Both the position numbers and the translations under genes were made by a program. A DNA stretch of 64,000 nt from Planctomycetota bacterium (lineage in GTDB: Bacteria; Planctomycetota; UBA1135; UBA2386). Positions 8,652-18,504 of the stretch are shown in pieces (the first letter of the stretch is position 1; each line of letters starts with the position of its first letter). The stretch covers positions 84,590 to 148,589 of the forward strand of contig JADLFX010000059.1 in NCBI GenBank assembly GCA_020849665.1. Reading direction: 5' to 3'. Below the pieces are notes generated by a model. The model worked only from the letters and a program-made list of their open reading frames with translations, was not told where the DNA came from and did no database searches.

Positions 8652-9982
8652 AGGAGTTGCGCCTCCGGCAGACGGGACACCAGCACCAGGATCGCCGCGG
8701 GCCCGTCCGGTCCCGCCGCGCCCGGACCCTCCGCGAAGCGCCGCACCGCCGCGCGCGCGCCGTCCTCGACCCGGTCGTCGAGCAGGACGCGCAGCGCCAG
8801 GTCGGCGCGCGCACGCCCGTCGCGCGCCTCGGCCAGCACCTCCTCGGCGCTGCGCGAGAGCCGGTACGCGCCGCGCCCGCCGAGCAGGTCCTCGGCGAAG
8901 CGGCCGCGCTGCAGCCACGTGGCCGGGGTGAGCCACGCGCGCTCGCCTCGCCAGCCCTCGACGCTCGGCGGCTCCAACAACGCCTCGCCCAGGCGCGTCA
9001 TCGCCGCGGCCAGCGGCGTGGGCGCCGCGTTCGCGCCCAGCGCCCGCACCAGCCCCACCACCCAATCGGCCGGCGCGCGCACCCGCGCGCGCCACGCGCG
9101 GGGCGCGAAGAAGAGCCGCGAGCGGAGCAGGACCCGAAGCGTCGCCGCCACGTCGCGCCCGTGCGCGGTGTACACCGCGGCCAGGGCCTCGATCTCCGCG
9201 GCGCCCGGCTCGGGATGCACGAAGAACGCCAGCCACTTGCGCGCCAGGAAGCGCGCGGACGCGGGATGCTCGGCGGCGAGCCGCACGACGTCCTGGCCCT
9301 GCCATGCGCCCCGCTGGCCCAAGACCTCCTTCACGCCCGCGTCGTGCAGGCGCGCCACCATGCGCGGCCGTTCGTCGTGGATCTGCCAGCCGGTGAACGC
9401 GCGCGCCGCCTCCTGCACGTCGTGCTCGCCGTAGCTGCCGCGGCCCAGGGCGAAGAGCTCCAGCAGCTCGCGGGCGAAGTTCTCGTTGGGCCGCCCCTTC
9501 ACGTTGCTGTCCGCGTCGAGCCAGCGCAGCATCGCCGGGTCCTGGCTCACGGCCAGGAGCAGGTCGTCGAAGCGGCCAAGGCCCAGGCGGTCGAAGACGT
9601 CGAGCTGGCGGCCCATCCAGCGCACCTGGTTCACCTTGCGGTTGCTGGTCGCGAAATGACCGTGCCAGAAGTACGCCATCCGTTCGGCGATCCGGTTGCG
9701 CCCCGCCAGCAGCCGCCACACGCGCCACGCGCGCAGGCGCTGCAGGTCGCCCGCCGCCAGCACCTCCTCGAGCAGGTCCTCCACCGCGTCGCCTGCCCGC
9801 AGGCGGAACATCTCGTCCACCGCCGCCGCGGGGCCCAGGCGCGCCAGCCGTTCGCGCTCGGCGAGCGACGCGCCGGACCCCGCACGGTTGGCGAGGTGGC
9901 CGGCCTTGGCCAGGTCGAAGGGATCGCGCGGCCCCGGCTCGAACGGCGCCAGCAGCTCCTGCGCCCGGGTGTCCTGGCTCAT
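8648..9982 (-). CDS. DUF1800 family protein
   Basis: 444 residues from ATG 9982. Diagnostic blocks are RNRIAERMAYFWHGHFATSNRK, RPNENFARELLELFALG, EAARAFTGW and ARFLARKWLAFFV, all typical of DUF1800. No clear signal peptide is seen, which is a little unusual because its partners are exported. It overlaps the preceding gene (ATGA) and the following DUF1501 gene (GTGA), so the three are one translationally coupled operon. Confidence 0.9.
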   Translation of the reverse strand: MSQDTRAQELLAPFEPGPRDPFDLAKAGHLANRAGSGASLAERERLARLGPAAAVDEMFRLRAGDAVEDLLEEVLAAGDLQRLRAWRVWRLLAGRNRIAERMAYFWHGHFATSNRKVNQVRWMGRQLDVFDRLGLGRFDDLLLAVSQDPAMLRWLDADSNVKGRPNENFARELLELFALGRGSYGEHDVQEAARAFTGWQIHDERPRMVARLHDAGVKEVLGQRGAWQGQDVVRLAAEHPASARFLARKWLAFFVHPEPGAAEIEALAAVYTAHGRDVAATLRVLLRSRLFFAPRAWRARVRAPADWVVGLVRALGANAAPTPLAAAMTRLGEALLEPPSVEGWRGERAWLTPATWLQRGRFAEDLLGGRGAYRLSRSAEEVLAEARDGRARADLALRVLLDDRVEDGARAAVRRFAEGPGAAGPDGPAAILVLVSRLPEAQLL

Positions 9983-11580
9983 GACCGCGCCCTCCGCACC
10001 TCGAGTTCGAGCGCGGATCCACCCTCCGGCAGCGCGCGCGCCCGCAGCTCGGCACGCTGCACCATGTTCAGCGCCGCGGCGAGCGCGCGCAGCACCCGCG
10101 TGGCCTGCGGCAGGCGCTCGCCCTCGTCCAGCGCGCGTTGCACTGCCAGCACCGCCACGTGCTCCTCCAGCCACGCCGCCACCGGCGCGCCGCGGAGCCA
10201 GAGGCGGTCGCCGGCCAGCTCCACCGGCGGGAGATCCCGCGCCGCGCGCGCCGCCGCGCGCGCCGCCCCCGTCGCGCTGGCCAGGACCACGACGCCCTCG
10301 CCCCCCACCAGGGTGGGCTGCACGTCCTGGCCCGAGGGCGGCAGCCCCACGCCGCGCCACGGCGGCAGGCTCGCGGCATGGCCTCGGATCCCGTCGCGCT
10401 CGGCCTCGGCCCGGACCTGGAACGCGCGCTCGCCGCGCTGCACGCGCTCCGCGCCCGCCACGAGCAGGAGGCCGTGGAACGCGCGCGCGAGGGGCTCGAG
10501 CATGCCCTCCTCCCGCGCCGGCCAGACGGACACGAACGCCGGAATGCGCAGGCGCGGGCGCGGGGCGTCGCCGCCGTCCGCCGGGTCCTCCGGTGGCAGC
10601 ACCTGCAGGCTGGGGAATGCGCCGAGCCCCGGCAGCACCGCGTCGAGGAACGACCGGCCGCCGAAGAAGAGGTCCAGCGTCGACAGCGCGCCGCGCGCCC
10701 CGGCCAGATCCTCCGCGCGCACGATCGTGTCCAGATGGCCGAAGAAGCTGCGCAGATCGCGGTCCAGGTCCAGGCCGAGTGCGGCCTCCGGCGCGGGCGC
10801 CGGCACGCTGCGCGTCGCCACGCCGGCGGCCAGGACGTGGCGGATCGGGAGGTCCGCGCGCAGCGGCGAGGCGTCCACATGGGCCGTCGCGCGCACCGAT
10901 TCGCCGTCCACGCGCAGCACCACCCGGAGCGTGCGCGCCGCCTCCACCGCCGCCACCCAGGGCCCCAGGAGCAGACGTCCCCCGGCGTCCAGGTTGCGGT
11001 AGCCGTGGCGCTCGCGCTCCAGGCGGTCGAGGTCCACGTGCAAGGTCAGCGCCTCGCCGTCCCCGGGCCGGGCCGCGGCCAGCCACGCCGCGGCCGCGTG
11101 CGGCGGCAGGGCGCCGAGCACGGTCTCGTTCCGCGCGATCAGGATCGCCTCGCCTTCCCAGCGCGCGGCGGCGCGTTCGCGCAGCCGGCCGAGCAGATCC
11201 TCGATCCCGCGCGCACCGCCGGGCCGCGCCGCCAGCACGAGTTCGGGGCGGCCCGCGGCGGGCAGGACGGCCAGGGCCCACTCCCGCCCGCCCACGGTGC
11301 CGAGGAGTTCCTCCAGCGAGAGCCCGGTGGCAACGCGCGCCCCCAGCTGCAGCGCGAGAACCGCGGGTGCGGCCAGGTCCCGCACGGCCTCCGGCAGGGG
11401 TTCGAGAAAGCTCAGCAGGAGACGCTGCACCTCGGGCAGGGGCACCCCGCCGGCCAGGGCCAGCACGCCCGGCGGCAGGCCGGGTGCCGCGGGCTGCTGC
11501 TGCGCCTGGAGGGCCTTGGCGCCGAGGCTTGCCGCGGCCAGGGCGGCGCAGAGGAGTGGGGCTCGGATGAAGGCTCGCAT
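9979..11580 (-). CDS. Secreted protein of unknown function, first gene of the DUF1800/DUF1501 operon
   Basis: 533 residues from ATG 11580. It has a signal peptide (RAPLLCAALAAASLGAKALQA) and then a largely Ala/Leu/Arg-rich soluble domain with repeated two-layer segments such as EWALAVLPAAGRPELVLAARP and VVLASATGAARAAARAARD. The pattern of self-scored repeated segments resembles large planctomycete DUF3352-type surface proteins, but I cannot assign a family firmly. The ATG was preferred over upstream GTG codons because it abuts the signal peptide. Its stop overlaps the DUF1800 start, so it is probably the third partner of that system. Confidence 0.65.
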   Translation of the reverse strand: MRAFIRAPLLCAALAAASLGAKALQAQQQPAAPGLPPGVLALAGGVPLPEVQRLLLSFLEPLPEAVRDLAAPAVLALQLGARVATGLSLEELLGTVGGREWALAVLPAAGRPELVLAARPGGARGIEDLLGRLRERAAARWEGEAILIARNETVLGALPPHAAAAWLAAARPGDGEALTLHVDLDRLERERHGYRNLDAGGRLLLGPWVAAVEAARTLRVVLRVDGESVRATAHVDASPLRADLPIRHVLAAGVATRSVPAPAPEAALGLDLDRDLRSFFGHLDTIVRAEDLAGARGALSTLDLFFGGRSFLDAVLPGLGAFPSLQVLPPEDPADGGDAPRPRLRIPAFVSVWPAREEGMLEPLARAFHGLLLVAGAERVQRGERAFQVRAEAERDGIRGHAASLPPWRGVGLPPSGQDVQPTLVGGEGVVVLASATGAARAAARAARDLPPVELAGDRLWLRGAPVAAWLEEHVAVLAVQRALDEGERLPQATRVLRALAAALNMVQRAELRARALPEGGSALELEVRRARS

Positions 11581-11688
11581 GGGTCGCAGCGCTGCGGGAT
11601 TCGACACGGAGGATTGCCGGGCACGGTAGCCTCCGCCGCGCGCGCTACTATTTTGTGACCGCCTGACCCCCCGCGGTCGTTCCCCGCG

Positions 11689-12777
11689 ATGAAGCCCCGC
11701 GACGTTTCCCTCCTGGCCGGAGTCCTCTCCCTGCTCGTGGCTCTCGGCCTGCTCTTCGTGGGCGGCACGCCCGCCGAGGGCATGGGCGGAGGGCCCGACG
11801 CCGGGCCCGAGGTGAGCGAGGCGCCGGTGCCACCCGCGCCCGCGATCGAGAGCGGCGCCCCGGCCCTCGCGCCCGCCCCCGAGGCCGTCACGGCGGCCCG
11901 CGAGTCCGCCGCGCACACCCGCAGCGACGGCATGGTCCGCGGCCACGTCTCGATCGCGACCAGCGTGTTGAGCCGCCTGGACCTCCTCACCCTGCAGGTG
12001 CTCGAGGCACGCAACGACGACGGCGGGACCGACCCCGCACGCCCCACGTTCACGCTGCAGAAGAGCCTCAAGGTCGATCCACGGCGCACGCCCGAGTTCG
12101 TGCTGGACGGGATCCCGTTCTCGCCGCACGGCTACTTCGTGTCGGTGTACGCGCCGGGCCTGAACGGCAGCACCCAGCACGTGCGCCTCACCAGCGAGCG
12201 GCCGGTCGCCGACGTGGTGCTCGGCCTCAGCAGCGGGGTGCCGTACAGCATCCTGGTGCGCGACCAGCTGCAGAACCCGCTGCGCGAGCAGACCGTGCAG
12301 ATGATTCCGGTGGGCGAACCCACCGGCCGCGCGATCCTGCAGGGCCAGAGCGACGCCTTCGGCAGCCTCGTGTTCGAGAACGTGCTGCAGGGCGAGTGGA
12401 AGATCGCCGTCGGACCGCCCGGCGCGCCGCTCGGCGAGCCGAGGCGCGTGCAGGTGGTCCCGCCGGCTGGCAGCTACACGCTGCAGAGCACCACGGTCAC
12501 CGTGGCGCTGGGCCGCAACCTCGAGGTGCAGGTGTTCGGCCCCTCCGGCCACGGCCTGCAGGAGGTCGAGCTGGAGGTTACGGCCACCGACTCGGTGGCG
12601 TTCCGCCGCTACGAGGGCCGCACCGACTGGACCGGCAAGCACACCTTCGCGCACCTCCCCGCCGGCACCTACCAGGTGAACGCGCGCCTCGCCGGCCACG
12701 GCCGCTGGACCCGCGTGGTCCGCATCGGCGAGGACAAGAACCCCGACCCTCTGGTGGCACGGCTCTATCCCGAGTGA
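11689..12777 (+). CDS. Membrane-anchored protein with carboxypeptidase-regulatory-like domains
   Basis: 362 residues. An N-terminal hydrophobic segment (SLLAGVLSLLVALGLLFVGG) acts as anchor or signal, followed by a Pro/Ala/Glu-rich linker to about residue 80. The remainder contains repeated beta-sandwich segments (LQGQSDAFGSLVFENVLQGEWKI near residue 205 and TDWTGKHTFAHLPAGTYQV near residue 310) of the carboxypeptidase regulatory-like or Cna-B type. Such domains serve as stalks or binding modules. It is transcribed divergently from the DUF1800 operon across a 108-bp gap and followed 34 bp later by the fucosidase gene. Confidence 0.7.
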   Translation: MKPRDVSLLAGVLSLLVALGLLFVGGTPAEGMGGGPDAGPEVSEAPVPPAPAIESGAPALAPAPEAVTAARESAAHTRSDGMVRGHVSIATSVLSRLDLLTLQVLEARNDDGGTDPARPTFTLQKSLKVDPRRTPEFVLDGIPFSPHGYFVSVYAPGLNGSTQHVRLTSERPVADVVLGLSSGVPYSILVRDQLQNPLREQTVQMIPVGEPTGRAILQGQSDAFGSLVFENVLQGEWKIAVGPPGAPLGEPRRVQVVPPAGSYTLQSTTVTVALGRNLEVQVFGPSGHGLQEVELEVTATDSVAFRRYEGRTDWTGKHTFAHLPAGTYQVNARLAGHGRWTRVVRIGEDKNPDPLVARLYPE

Positions 12778-12811
12778 GGGCAGGACCGCCGGCGCGGCTA
12801 TCGTCGCGCGC

Positions 12812-14857
12812 ATGGTCCCCCTCACCCGCCTCTCCCTGGGGTCGGGCCTCGCGGCCCTGCTCGCCCTGCACGCGCCCGCGCAGCAGCCCGACGCGCGCCT
12901 CGACTGGTGGCGCGAGGCGCGCTTCGGCCTCTTCCTGCACTGGGGCCTCTACGCGATCCCGGCGGGCGAATGGCAGGGCCGCACCGACCACGGCGAGTGG
13001 ATCCGCGACACCGCACGCATCCCCGTGGGCGAGTACGAGCAGCTGCAGGCCCGGTGGAGTCCCGTGCGCTTCGACGCCGATGCGTGGGTGCGCATGGCGA
13101 AGGACGCCGGCATGCGCTACGTGGTGATCACCACGAAGCACCATGACGGCTTCGCCCTCTTCGACTCGCGGCACACCGGGTGGGATGTCATGGGCACGCC
13201 CTGGCGACGCGACGTGATGCAGGAGCTGGCCGACGCCTGCCGCCGCCACGGCCTGCGCATCGGCTGGTACCACAGCATCCTCGACTGGCACCACCCCGAC
13301 TACCTGCCGCGTCGGCCATGGGAGGCCGGCGCGCGCGGCGCCGAGGGCGCGGAGTTCGCGCGCTATGTCGAGTTCCTGCACGCGCAGGTCACCGAGTTGC
13401 TGACACGGTACGGCCCGATCGGCGTGATGTGGTTCGACGGCGAGTGGGAGAGCACCTGGACCCACGCCCACGGCAAGGCGCTCTATGAGCTCTGCCGGCG
13501 CCTGCAGCCCGACGTGATCGTGAACAACCGCGTCGACAAGGGCCGTGCCGGGATGGCCGGGATGACCACCGGCGCCGAGTTCCTGGGCGACTTCGGCACT
13601 CCCGAGCAGGAGGTGCCGGCCACGGGCGTCCCCGGCGTGGACTGGGAGAGCTGCATCACCATGAACCGCCACTGGGGCTGGAACCGCGCCGACACGGCGT
13701 GGAAGTCCGACCAGGAGCTGATCCGCATGCTGGTCGACATCGCGTCGAAGGGCGGCAACCTGCTGCTGAACATCGGCCCCACCGCAGCGGGCGAGTTCCC
13801 CCCGGAATCCGTGGCCCGCCTGAAGGCGATCGGCGCGTGGATGGCGGCGCATGGCGAGGCGATCCACGGCACCACGGCCAGCCCGTTCGAGGCCCTGCCG
13901 TTCGGGCGCTGCACGGTGCGCACGCGCCGCGGCGCGAGCACGCTCTACCTGCACGTGTTCGAGTGGCCCGCGGACGGGGTGCTGATGGTGCCCGGCCTCG
14001 GCAACGAGCTGCGCGGCGCGCGCCTCCTGGCCGACCCGGACCGCAAGGTCGAAGCCGTGCGCGCCGGCGCCGACGTGCGGGTCCGCATTCCGGGCCCCAG
14101 CCCCGACCCCCGCTGCGCGGTGGTGGCGCTCGAGCTCGCGGGCGCGCCGCTCGTGTACCGCGCGCCGGTCGTGGCGGCGGCGCACGACGAGTTCGTCGAC
14201 GAGCTGCGCGTGGAGCTGCGGCCGGGCACGCCGGGCCTGGACGTGCGCTACACCCTCGACGGCAGCGAGCCGGGGCCCGGATCCCCGCGCGCCAACGAAC
14301 CGCTCGTCCTGCGCGACACGGCCACCGTGCGCACGCGCACCTTCGCGGGCGACACGGCGCGCAGCGCCGTGGTCACGCGCACCTTCACCAGGGTCCGGCC
14401 GTGGCCTGCCGCCGGGGCGGCGGACACCGAGCCGGGATTGCACCTGCGCGTGCAGAAGGGCGCGTTCGCCCGCATCCCCGACCTGACGCCGCTGGCCGCG
14501 CTGCAGGCGGTGGCGGCGGCCGCGCCCGAGGTGCCCGCGACGTTCCGCGAGGAGGACGTGCTGCACCTCTACGAAGGGTTCCTCGCCATCCAGCGGGACG
14601 GCCTGCACGAGTTCGCGCTCACCTCCGACGACGGCTCCCGGCTCTGGATCGACGACCGGCTCGTGGTCGACCACGACGGAGCGCATGGCCCGCAGGAGCG
14701 GCGTGGCTTCGCGCCCCTGGCCCAGGGTCTGCACCGCGTGCGTATCGCGTGGTTCAACCGCACCGGCGGCGCCCTCCTCCGCGTGCACAGTGGCCTGGCC
14801 GGTGCCGCCCTCGCGCCCGTGCCGTTGGAGGCGTGGCGGCGCCCGCGATCGCGCTGA
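12812..14857 (+). CDS. Exported GH29 alpha-L-fucosidase with C-terminal PA14-like domain
   Basis: 681 residues with a signal peptide (LSLGSGLAALLALHAPAQ). Residues 28-350 are the GH29 catalytic barrel: FGLFLHWGLYAIPAGEW, YVVITTKHHDGFALFDS, and GVMWFDGEW, where D209 is the expected nucleophile. A beta-domain follows, then a chitobiase-type segment (VRYTLDGSEPGPGS, near residue 475). The last 130 residues include a PA14-like carbohydrate-binding module (FALTSDDGSRLWIDDRLVVDH). The enzyme should remove terminal fucose from glycans outside the cytoplasm. Marine planctomycetes commonly use such enzymes on fucose-containing algal polysaccharides. No sulfatase gene is adjacent, so the natural substrate is open. 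Confidence 0.92.
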   Translation: MVPLTRLSLGSGLAALLALHAPAQQPDARLDWWREARFGLFLHWGLYAIPAGEWQGRTDHGEWIRDTARIPVGEYEQLQARWSPVRFDADAWVRMAKDAGMRYVVITTKHHDGFALFDSRHTGWDVMGTPWRRDVMQELADACRRHGLRIGWYHSILDWHHPDYLPRRPWEAGARGAEGAEFARYVEFLHAQVTELLTRYGPIGVMWFDGEWESTWTHAHGKALYELCRRLQPDVIVNNRVDKGRAGMAGMTTGAEFLGDFGTPEQEVPATGVPGVDWESCITMNRHWGWNRADTAWKSDQELIRMLVDIASKGGNLLLNIGPTAAGEFPPESVARLKAIGAWMAAHGEAIHGTTASPFEALPFGRCTVRTRRGASTLYLHVFEWPADGVLMVPGLGNELRGARLLADPDRKVEAVRAGADVRVRIPGPSPDPRCAVVALELAGAPLVYRAPVVAAAHDEFVDELRVELRPGTPGLDVRYTLDGSEPGPGSPRANEPLVLRDTATVRTRTFAGDTARSAVVTRTFTRVRPWPAAGAADTEPGLHLRVQKGAFARIPDLTPLAALQAVAAAAPEVPATFREEDVLHLYEGFLAIQRDGLHEFALTSDDGSRLWIDDRLVVDHDGAHGPQERRGFAPLAQGLHRVRIAWFNRTGGALLRVHSGLAGAALAPVPLEAWRRPRSR

Positions 14858-15027
14858 GCGCGGGCCGCGCGGAGCCGGCGCCCATGGCCTCCCCGCGCCG
14901 GCCGCAGCCGGGGCCCGCGCTCGGGACGCGGGCGCAGGACCACGCCGCTCCACGGAAGGCCCGCGCCGCGCGATGATTCGCGCCATTCGCCGCCCGGGGC
15001 CCGGCGCGGCTCTATAACCTTCCCGCC

Positions 15028-15504
15028 ATGGCCGTTCCCCTGATCGATTTCACGACCCTCGACCTCACGCGGAACGTCCTGCCCGAAGCCGAACTGCGCA
15101 CGCTGCTCCCGCACCGGCACGAGTTCCAGCTCATCGACGGCGTCTGCCACCTCGACATCGAGAAGCACGAGCTGATCGCCTACAAGGACTGGGACGAGAA
15201 CGCGTGGTGGGCGCGCGGCCACATCCCCGGCCGGCCGCTGATGCCCGGGGTGCTCATGTGCGAGGGCGCGGCGCAGGCGGCTTCGCTGCTGATCAAGAAG
15301 CGCCAGGGCTGGGGCGGCGACAAGTTCATCGGCCTGGGGGGCCTCGACAACGTGCGCTTCCGCGGTCAGGTCGTCCCTCCCGCCCGCTGCTACTTCGTGA
15401 CCCGCGGCGGCGTGATCAGCAGCCGGCTCGCGAAGTACCCCGCGCAGTGCGTGGTGGACGGCAAGGTCTGCCTGGAGATGGAGCTGCTCGGCGTCCTGCT
15501 GTGA
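15028..15504 (+). CDS. fabZ: FabZ-like 3-hydroxyacyl-ACP dehydratase
   Basis: 158 residues with a hotdog fold. The active-site region is ARGHIPGRPLMPGVLMCEGAAQAA: the His in GHIPG and the Glu in CEGAAQ match the FabZ catalytic His/Glu pair. The N-terminus contains LLPHRHEFQLIDGV, which is also conserved. Members dehydrate 3-hydroxyacyl-ACP in fatty acid elongation. No other fab genes are adjacent, so this may be a dispersed or paralogous copy, for example for a specialised acyl chain. The ATG start and length fit the family. Confidence 0.85.
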   Translation: MAVPLIDFTTLDLTRNVLPEAELRTLLPHRHEFQLIDGVCHLDIEKHELIAYKDWDENAWWARGHIPGRPLMPGVLMCEGAAQAASLLIKKRQGWGGDKFIGLGGLDNVRFRGQVVPPARCYFVTRGGVISSRLAKYPAQCVVDGKVCLEMELLGVLL

Positions 15505-15589
15505 GCCACGGGCGCACGGCAGCGCGGTCGAGGTCCATGCCCGGCACGGGGTCCCCGTCCCGCCGCCGCGGCGACGGCGCGGAGCGCGT

Positions 15590-17530
15590 GTGCGCGTAGG
15601 GCCGCCGGCGGGGGCCACGCCGTGCGCGGCTGCGGGCGGATCGATCGATCCGCGTGCGCTGCTCCTGCTCGGCTTCGTCGCGGCGGCCCTGTGGTTTCCA
15701 GTGCAGTCGTGGTGGCAGAGCGACGACTTCATCGCCCTGCACTACGCGCAGGATCTGCGCCGCGCGCTCTCCGACTTCGCCGGCAACCAGTACGGGCTCG
15801 AAGGCATGGTCTGGTTCTACCGGCCTCTCGTCACGCTCAGCTTCTGGCTGGACGCGCAGCTCGGCGGTGGCGACCCGTTCGTGGCGCACCTCGGCAACGC
15901 GCTCGTGCACGGCGTGGATGCGGTGCTCGTTGCGGTCGTGGCCAACCGCGCGCTGGAACCCGGCGCGGCACTGCGGGCCGGACTCGTGTGGGCGCTCTCC
16001 CCCAGCCACGCGGGCGCGGTGACCTGGGCCGTCGGGCGGGTCGATGGCCATGCCACGGCGTGGATCCTGCTGGCCACGCTCTGCCTGCTGCGCTGGCAGG
16101 AGGGGCGCACGCGCACCCGGCTCCCGGCCCTGGCCTGCGCGGCGCTGGCACTGGGCACCAAGGAAGTGGCGCTGGTCCTGCCGGGCATCGCGGCCGTCCT
16201 CGGCTTCGCGCGGGGACCGGCCGGCTCCCGCGTGCGCGCGGCGCTGGCGGCGGCCTGGCCGCTGGCAGCCCTCGTGGCCGGGTACCTGGCATGGCGCTAC
16301 GCGCTCTTCGGCCGGGTGCTCGGCGGCTACGAAGGGACGGCGCCGGGCGCCGGGGCGACGCTGGTCGGGCTCGGCGTGTGGGTGGCCCGGCTGCTCGACC
16401 CCTTCCTCCTCGCGCCGCCGGGCGAACACGCGCTGCTGCGCTGGCTGCTGATCGGCGTGGGGGCGCTGCCGACCGTGCTGGCGGGGCGGGCCCTGGCGCG
16501 CGCGCGGCGCGGCGGACTGGTCGTGGTTCTTGGCGTGCTCTTCCTCGGCGCCTGCCTGCCGCTCGTGCCCTTCCTCGCGGCCACCGGCGAGGTGCGCAAC
16601 GCCCGCTACTTCTACCTGCCCTTCGCGGCCCTGGCCGTGGCCGTGGCCGCGGCCGGCCGGCGCGTCACGATCCTCTGGCTCGCGGCCGCGGCGCTGCCGT
16701 GGCTGGGCACGTGGTTCACGCACCAGCGCGCGTTCGCCGCGGCGCGCGACCACCACATCGCGCTGCGCGACCACGCCGCGACCCTCGACGACGGGCCGCT
16801 CTTCGTGCAAGGCCTGCCGCTGCAGGACGAGACGCGCTCCGCGCTGCTCTTCCACCTGGGCGTCGATCGGCTGCTGCAGCCGCCGTTCGCCGGCGGCCGC
16901 CATGTGGTGCATGCGCTGCGGCCCCTTGATCCGCGACCGGGCGTGTTCGCCCTGGGCACCCCCTGGCTGCAGGAAGGCTCCGGCGAGGGAACCCAGGGTG
17001 GCCTGCCGTTCGGACGAACGCTCACGCTGATCCGCGCCAAGGGACGCATCACCGCCCTGCCCGTGCCGCCCCTGCAGCTGCCCGAGCTCGTGGCGCACTA
17101 CGAGGGTCCGGCGATCCTGGACGGGCAGGCGCTCCTCGATCTGCATGCCGGCCGGGCCGCGGCGTGGCTGCGATTCCCCGGCGGCGCCGCGCCGCGCTAC
17201 CGGCTCACCCTGCTCACCGCCAGCGGCACGCTCAGCGCGGTGGTCGCCAACGAGGCGCCCCCGGGCGCTCCCGACGGCGCGGTCGCGGTCGCGAGCCTGC
17301 TGACGTCCCGCTACGCCGACCCGGCCGTGGGCGACGCGTTCGTGGCCCTGGCCCTGCGCCAGCCCGCGACCCTCGATCTCGACCCGGCGTTCCCGGTCCT
17401 GGCGGAGGCCGGTGCGGGCGAGGGAGCGGAGTTCCGCCCGCGCGCCGCCAACCGCACGCCCCTGCGGCTCGCCTTCGGCCGTGACTACGCCGAATGGGCC
17501 GCGGGCCGGGTCGCGCCGCGACCGCGTTGA
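15590..17530 (+). CDS. Polytopic membrane protein resembling GT-C glycosyltransferases
   Basis: 646 residues. About ten hydrophobic segments cover residues 20-400 (for example PRALLLLGFVAAALWFPV and ALPTVLAGRALARARR-x-GLVVVLGVLF). The first extracellular loop contains SDDFIALHYA, an Asp pair in the position typical of GT-C (PMT/ArnT-like) enzymes. The C-terminal 230 residues are soluble. Family members transfer sugars from polyprenyl phosphates. The GTG start is uncertain because several GTG codons lie close together. Confidence 0.6.
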   Translation: MRVGPPAGATPCAAAGGSIDPRALLLLGFVAAALWFPVQSWWQSDDFIALHYAQDLRRALSDFAGNQYGLEGMVWFYRPLVTLSFWLDAQLGGGDPFVAHLGNALVHGVDAVLVAVVANRALEPGAALRAGLVWALSPSHAGAVTWAVGRVDGHATAWILLATLCLLRWQEGRTRTRLPALACAALALGTKEVALVLPGIAAVLGFARGPAGSRVRAALAAAWPLAALVAGYLAWRYALFGRVLGGYEGTAPGAGATLVGLGVWVARLLDPFLLAPPGEHALLRWLLIGVGALPTVLAGRALARARRGGLVVVLGVLFLGACLPLVPFLAATGEVRNARYFYLPFAALAVAVAAAGRRVTILWLAAAALPWLGTWFTHQRAFAAARDHHIALRDHAATLDDGPLFVQGLPLQDETRSALLFHLGVDRLLQPPFAGGRHVVHALRPLDPRPGVFALGTPWLQEGSGEGTQGGLPFGRTLTLIRAKGRITALPVPPLQLPELVAHYEGPAILDGQALLDLHAGRAAAWLRFPGGAAPRYRLTLLTASGTLSAVVANEAPPGAPDGAVAVASLLTSRYADPAVGDAFVALALRQPATLDLDPAFPVLAEAGAGEGAEFRPRAANRTPLRLAFGRDYAEWAAGRVAPRPR

Positions 17531-17677
17531 GAGCCCGAGGCACCGTCCCGGAACGAGGCACCGGCGCGGCGCGACGCTCCCGACTTGAGTCTGCGGATCG
17601 GGCCGCGCCATGGACCAGTGCGGTGTCCCACGCCGGGAAACGCGGCGCCCCTGCCGATCCTCGGGTGGGAGAGAACC

Positions 17678-18355
17678 ATGCAAGCGCACCGCACCTCGAG
17701 TGGCTTCACCCTGCTGGAGCTGATGATCGTGACCGCGATCCTGGCGATCCTCGCCAGCATCGCCGTGCCCAACTTCGCCAGCAGCCGCAGCAGCGCCAAC
17801 GAGACCGCGGCGGTGCAGACCCTGCGCTCGCTGGCCAGCGCGCAGATCGCCTTCAAGAGCCAGCAGGTGGTCGACGCCAACGGCAACGGCGTGGCCGAGT
17901 TCGCCACGATCCTCGAGCTGACCGGCGACAACGCGGTGCGCGGCGGCACCGAACGCCTGAGCCCGGGGCTCCTGCCCCGTTCGTTCTCGGGTGTCGACGC
18001 CGCCGGGCGGCTCTCGCAGCGCGGCTACCACTTCGCCCTCTACCTGCCCGACGCGGCCGGCACCGGCCTCGGCGAGACGGCGGCCAACCTGGGCAACATC
18101 GCCCCCAGCCTGGCCGAGAGCTTCTGGACCTGCCTGGCGTGGCCGGCGCTGCACGGCGTGAGCGGCAACAGCACGTTCTTCGTCAACCAGCAGGGCGAGA
18201 TCCTGAAGGCTCCGCAGGCCACCTACTCGGGCCTCAGCTCGATCCCGCCGGCGGGGGCGGCGCTGCTGGGCGTCGCGCCGACGATCATCGTCAGCCAGAG
18301 CCTGGCCTCGGGGCAGGTCGGCGCGGACGGCAACCGCTGGCTCCCGGTCCACTGA
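17678..18355 (+). CDS. Type II secretion/type IV pilus-like pseudopilin (first of pair)
   Basis: 225 residues from ATG 17678, preceded by GGGAGAGA. It has a class III signal: short leader SSG, cleavage before F10, Glu at +5, and hydrophobic helix TLLELMIVTAILAILASIAV. The body carries HFALYLPDAAGTGLGET, SLAESFWTCLAWPALHGVSG and STFFVNQQGEIL, shared with the next gene. Such proteins are processed by a prepilin peptidase and assembled into a periplasmic or surface pilus; planctomycetes carry many paralogs. No secretion ATPase or peptidase gene is nearby. Confidence 0.9.
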   Translation: MQAHRTSSGFTLLELMIVTAILAILASIAVPNFASSRSSANETAAVQTLRSLASAQIAFKSQQVVDANGNGVAEFATILELTGDNAVRGGTERLSPGLLPRSFSGVDAAGRLSQRGYHFALYLPDAAGTGLGETAANLGNIAPSLAESFWTCLAWPALHGVSGNSTFFVNQQGEILKAPQATYSGLSSIPPAGAALLGVAPTIIVSQSLASGQVGADGNRWLPVH

Positions 18356-18504
18356 CCCGCGCGGGGCGGACTCACCGTCCCCCGTACGCCGCCGCCACGC
18401 CGTTCGCATGGGCGGCTCGGGGTCGCGCCCGCCTCCGGGCCGGATTCCGCAACAAGGCCGGAGGCCAGGTTGCCGATCCACGATCCGGCGTTCTGCCGAT
18501 TCCC

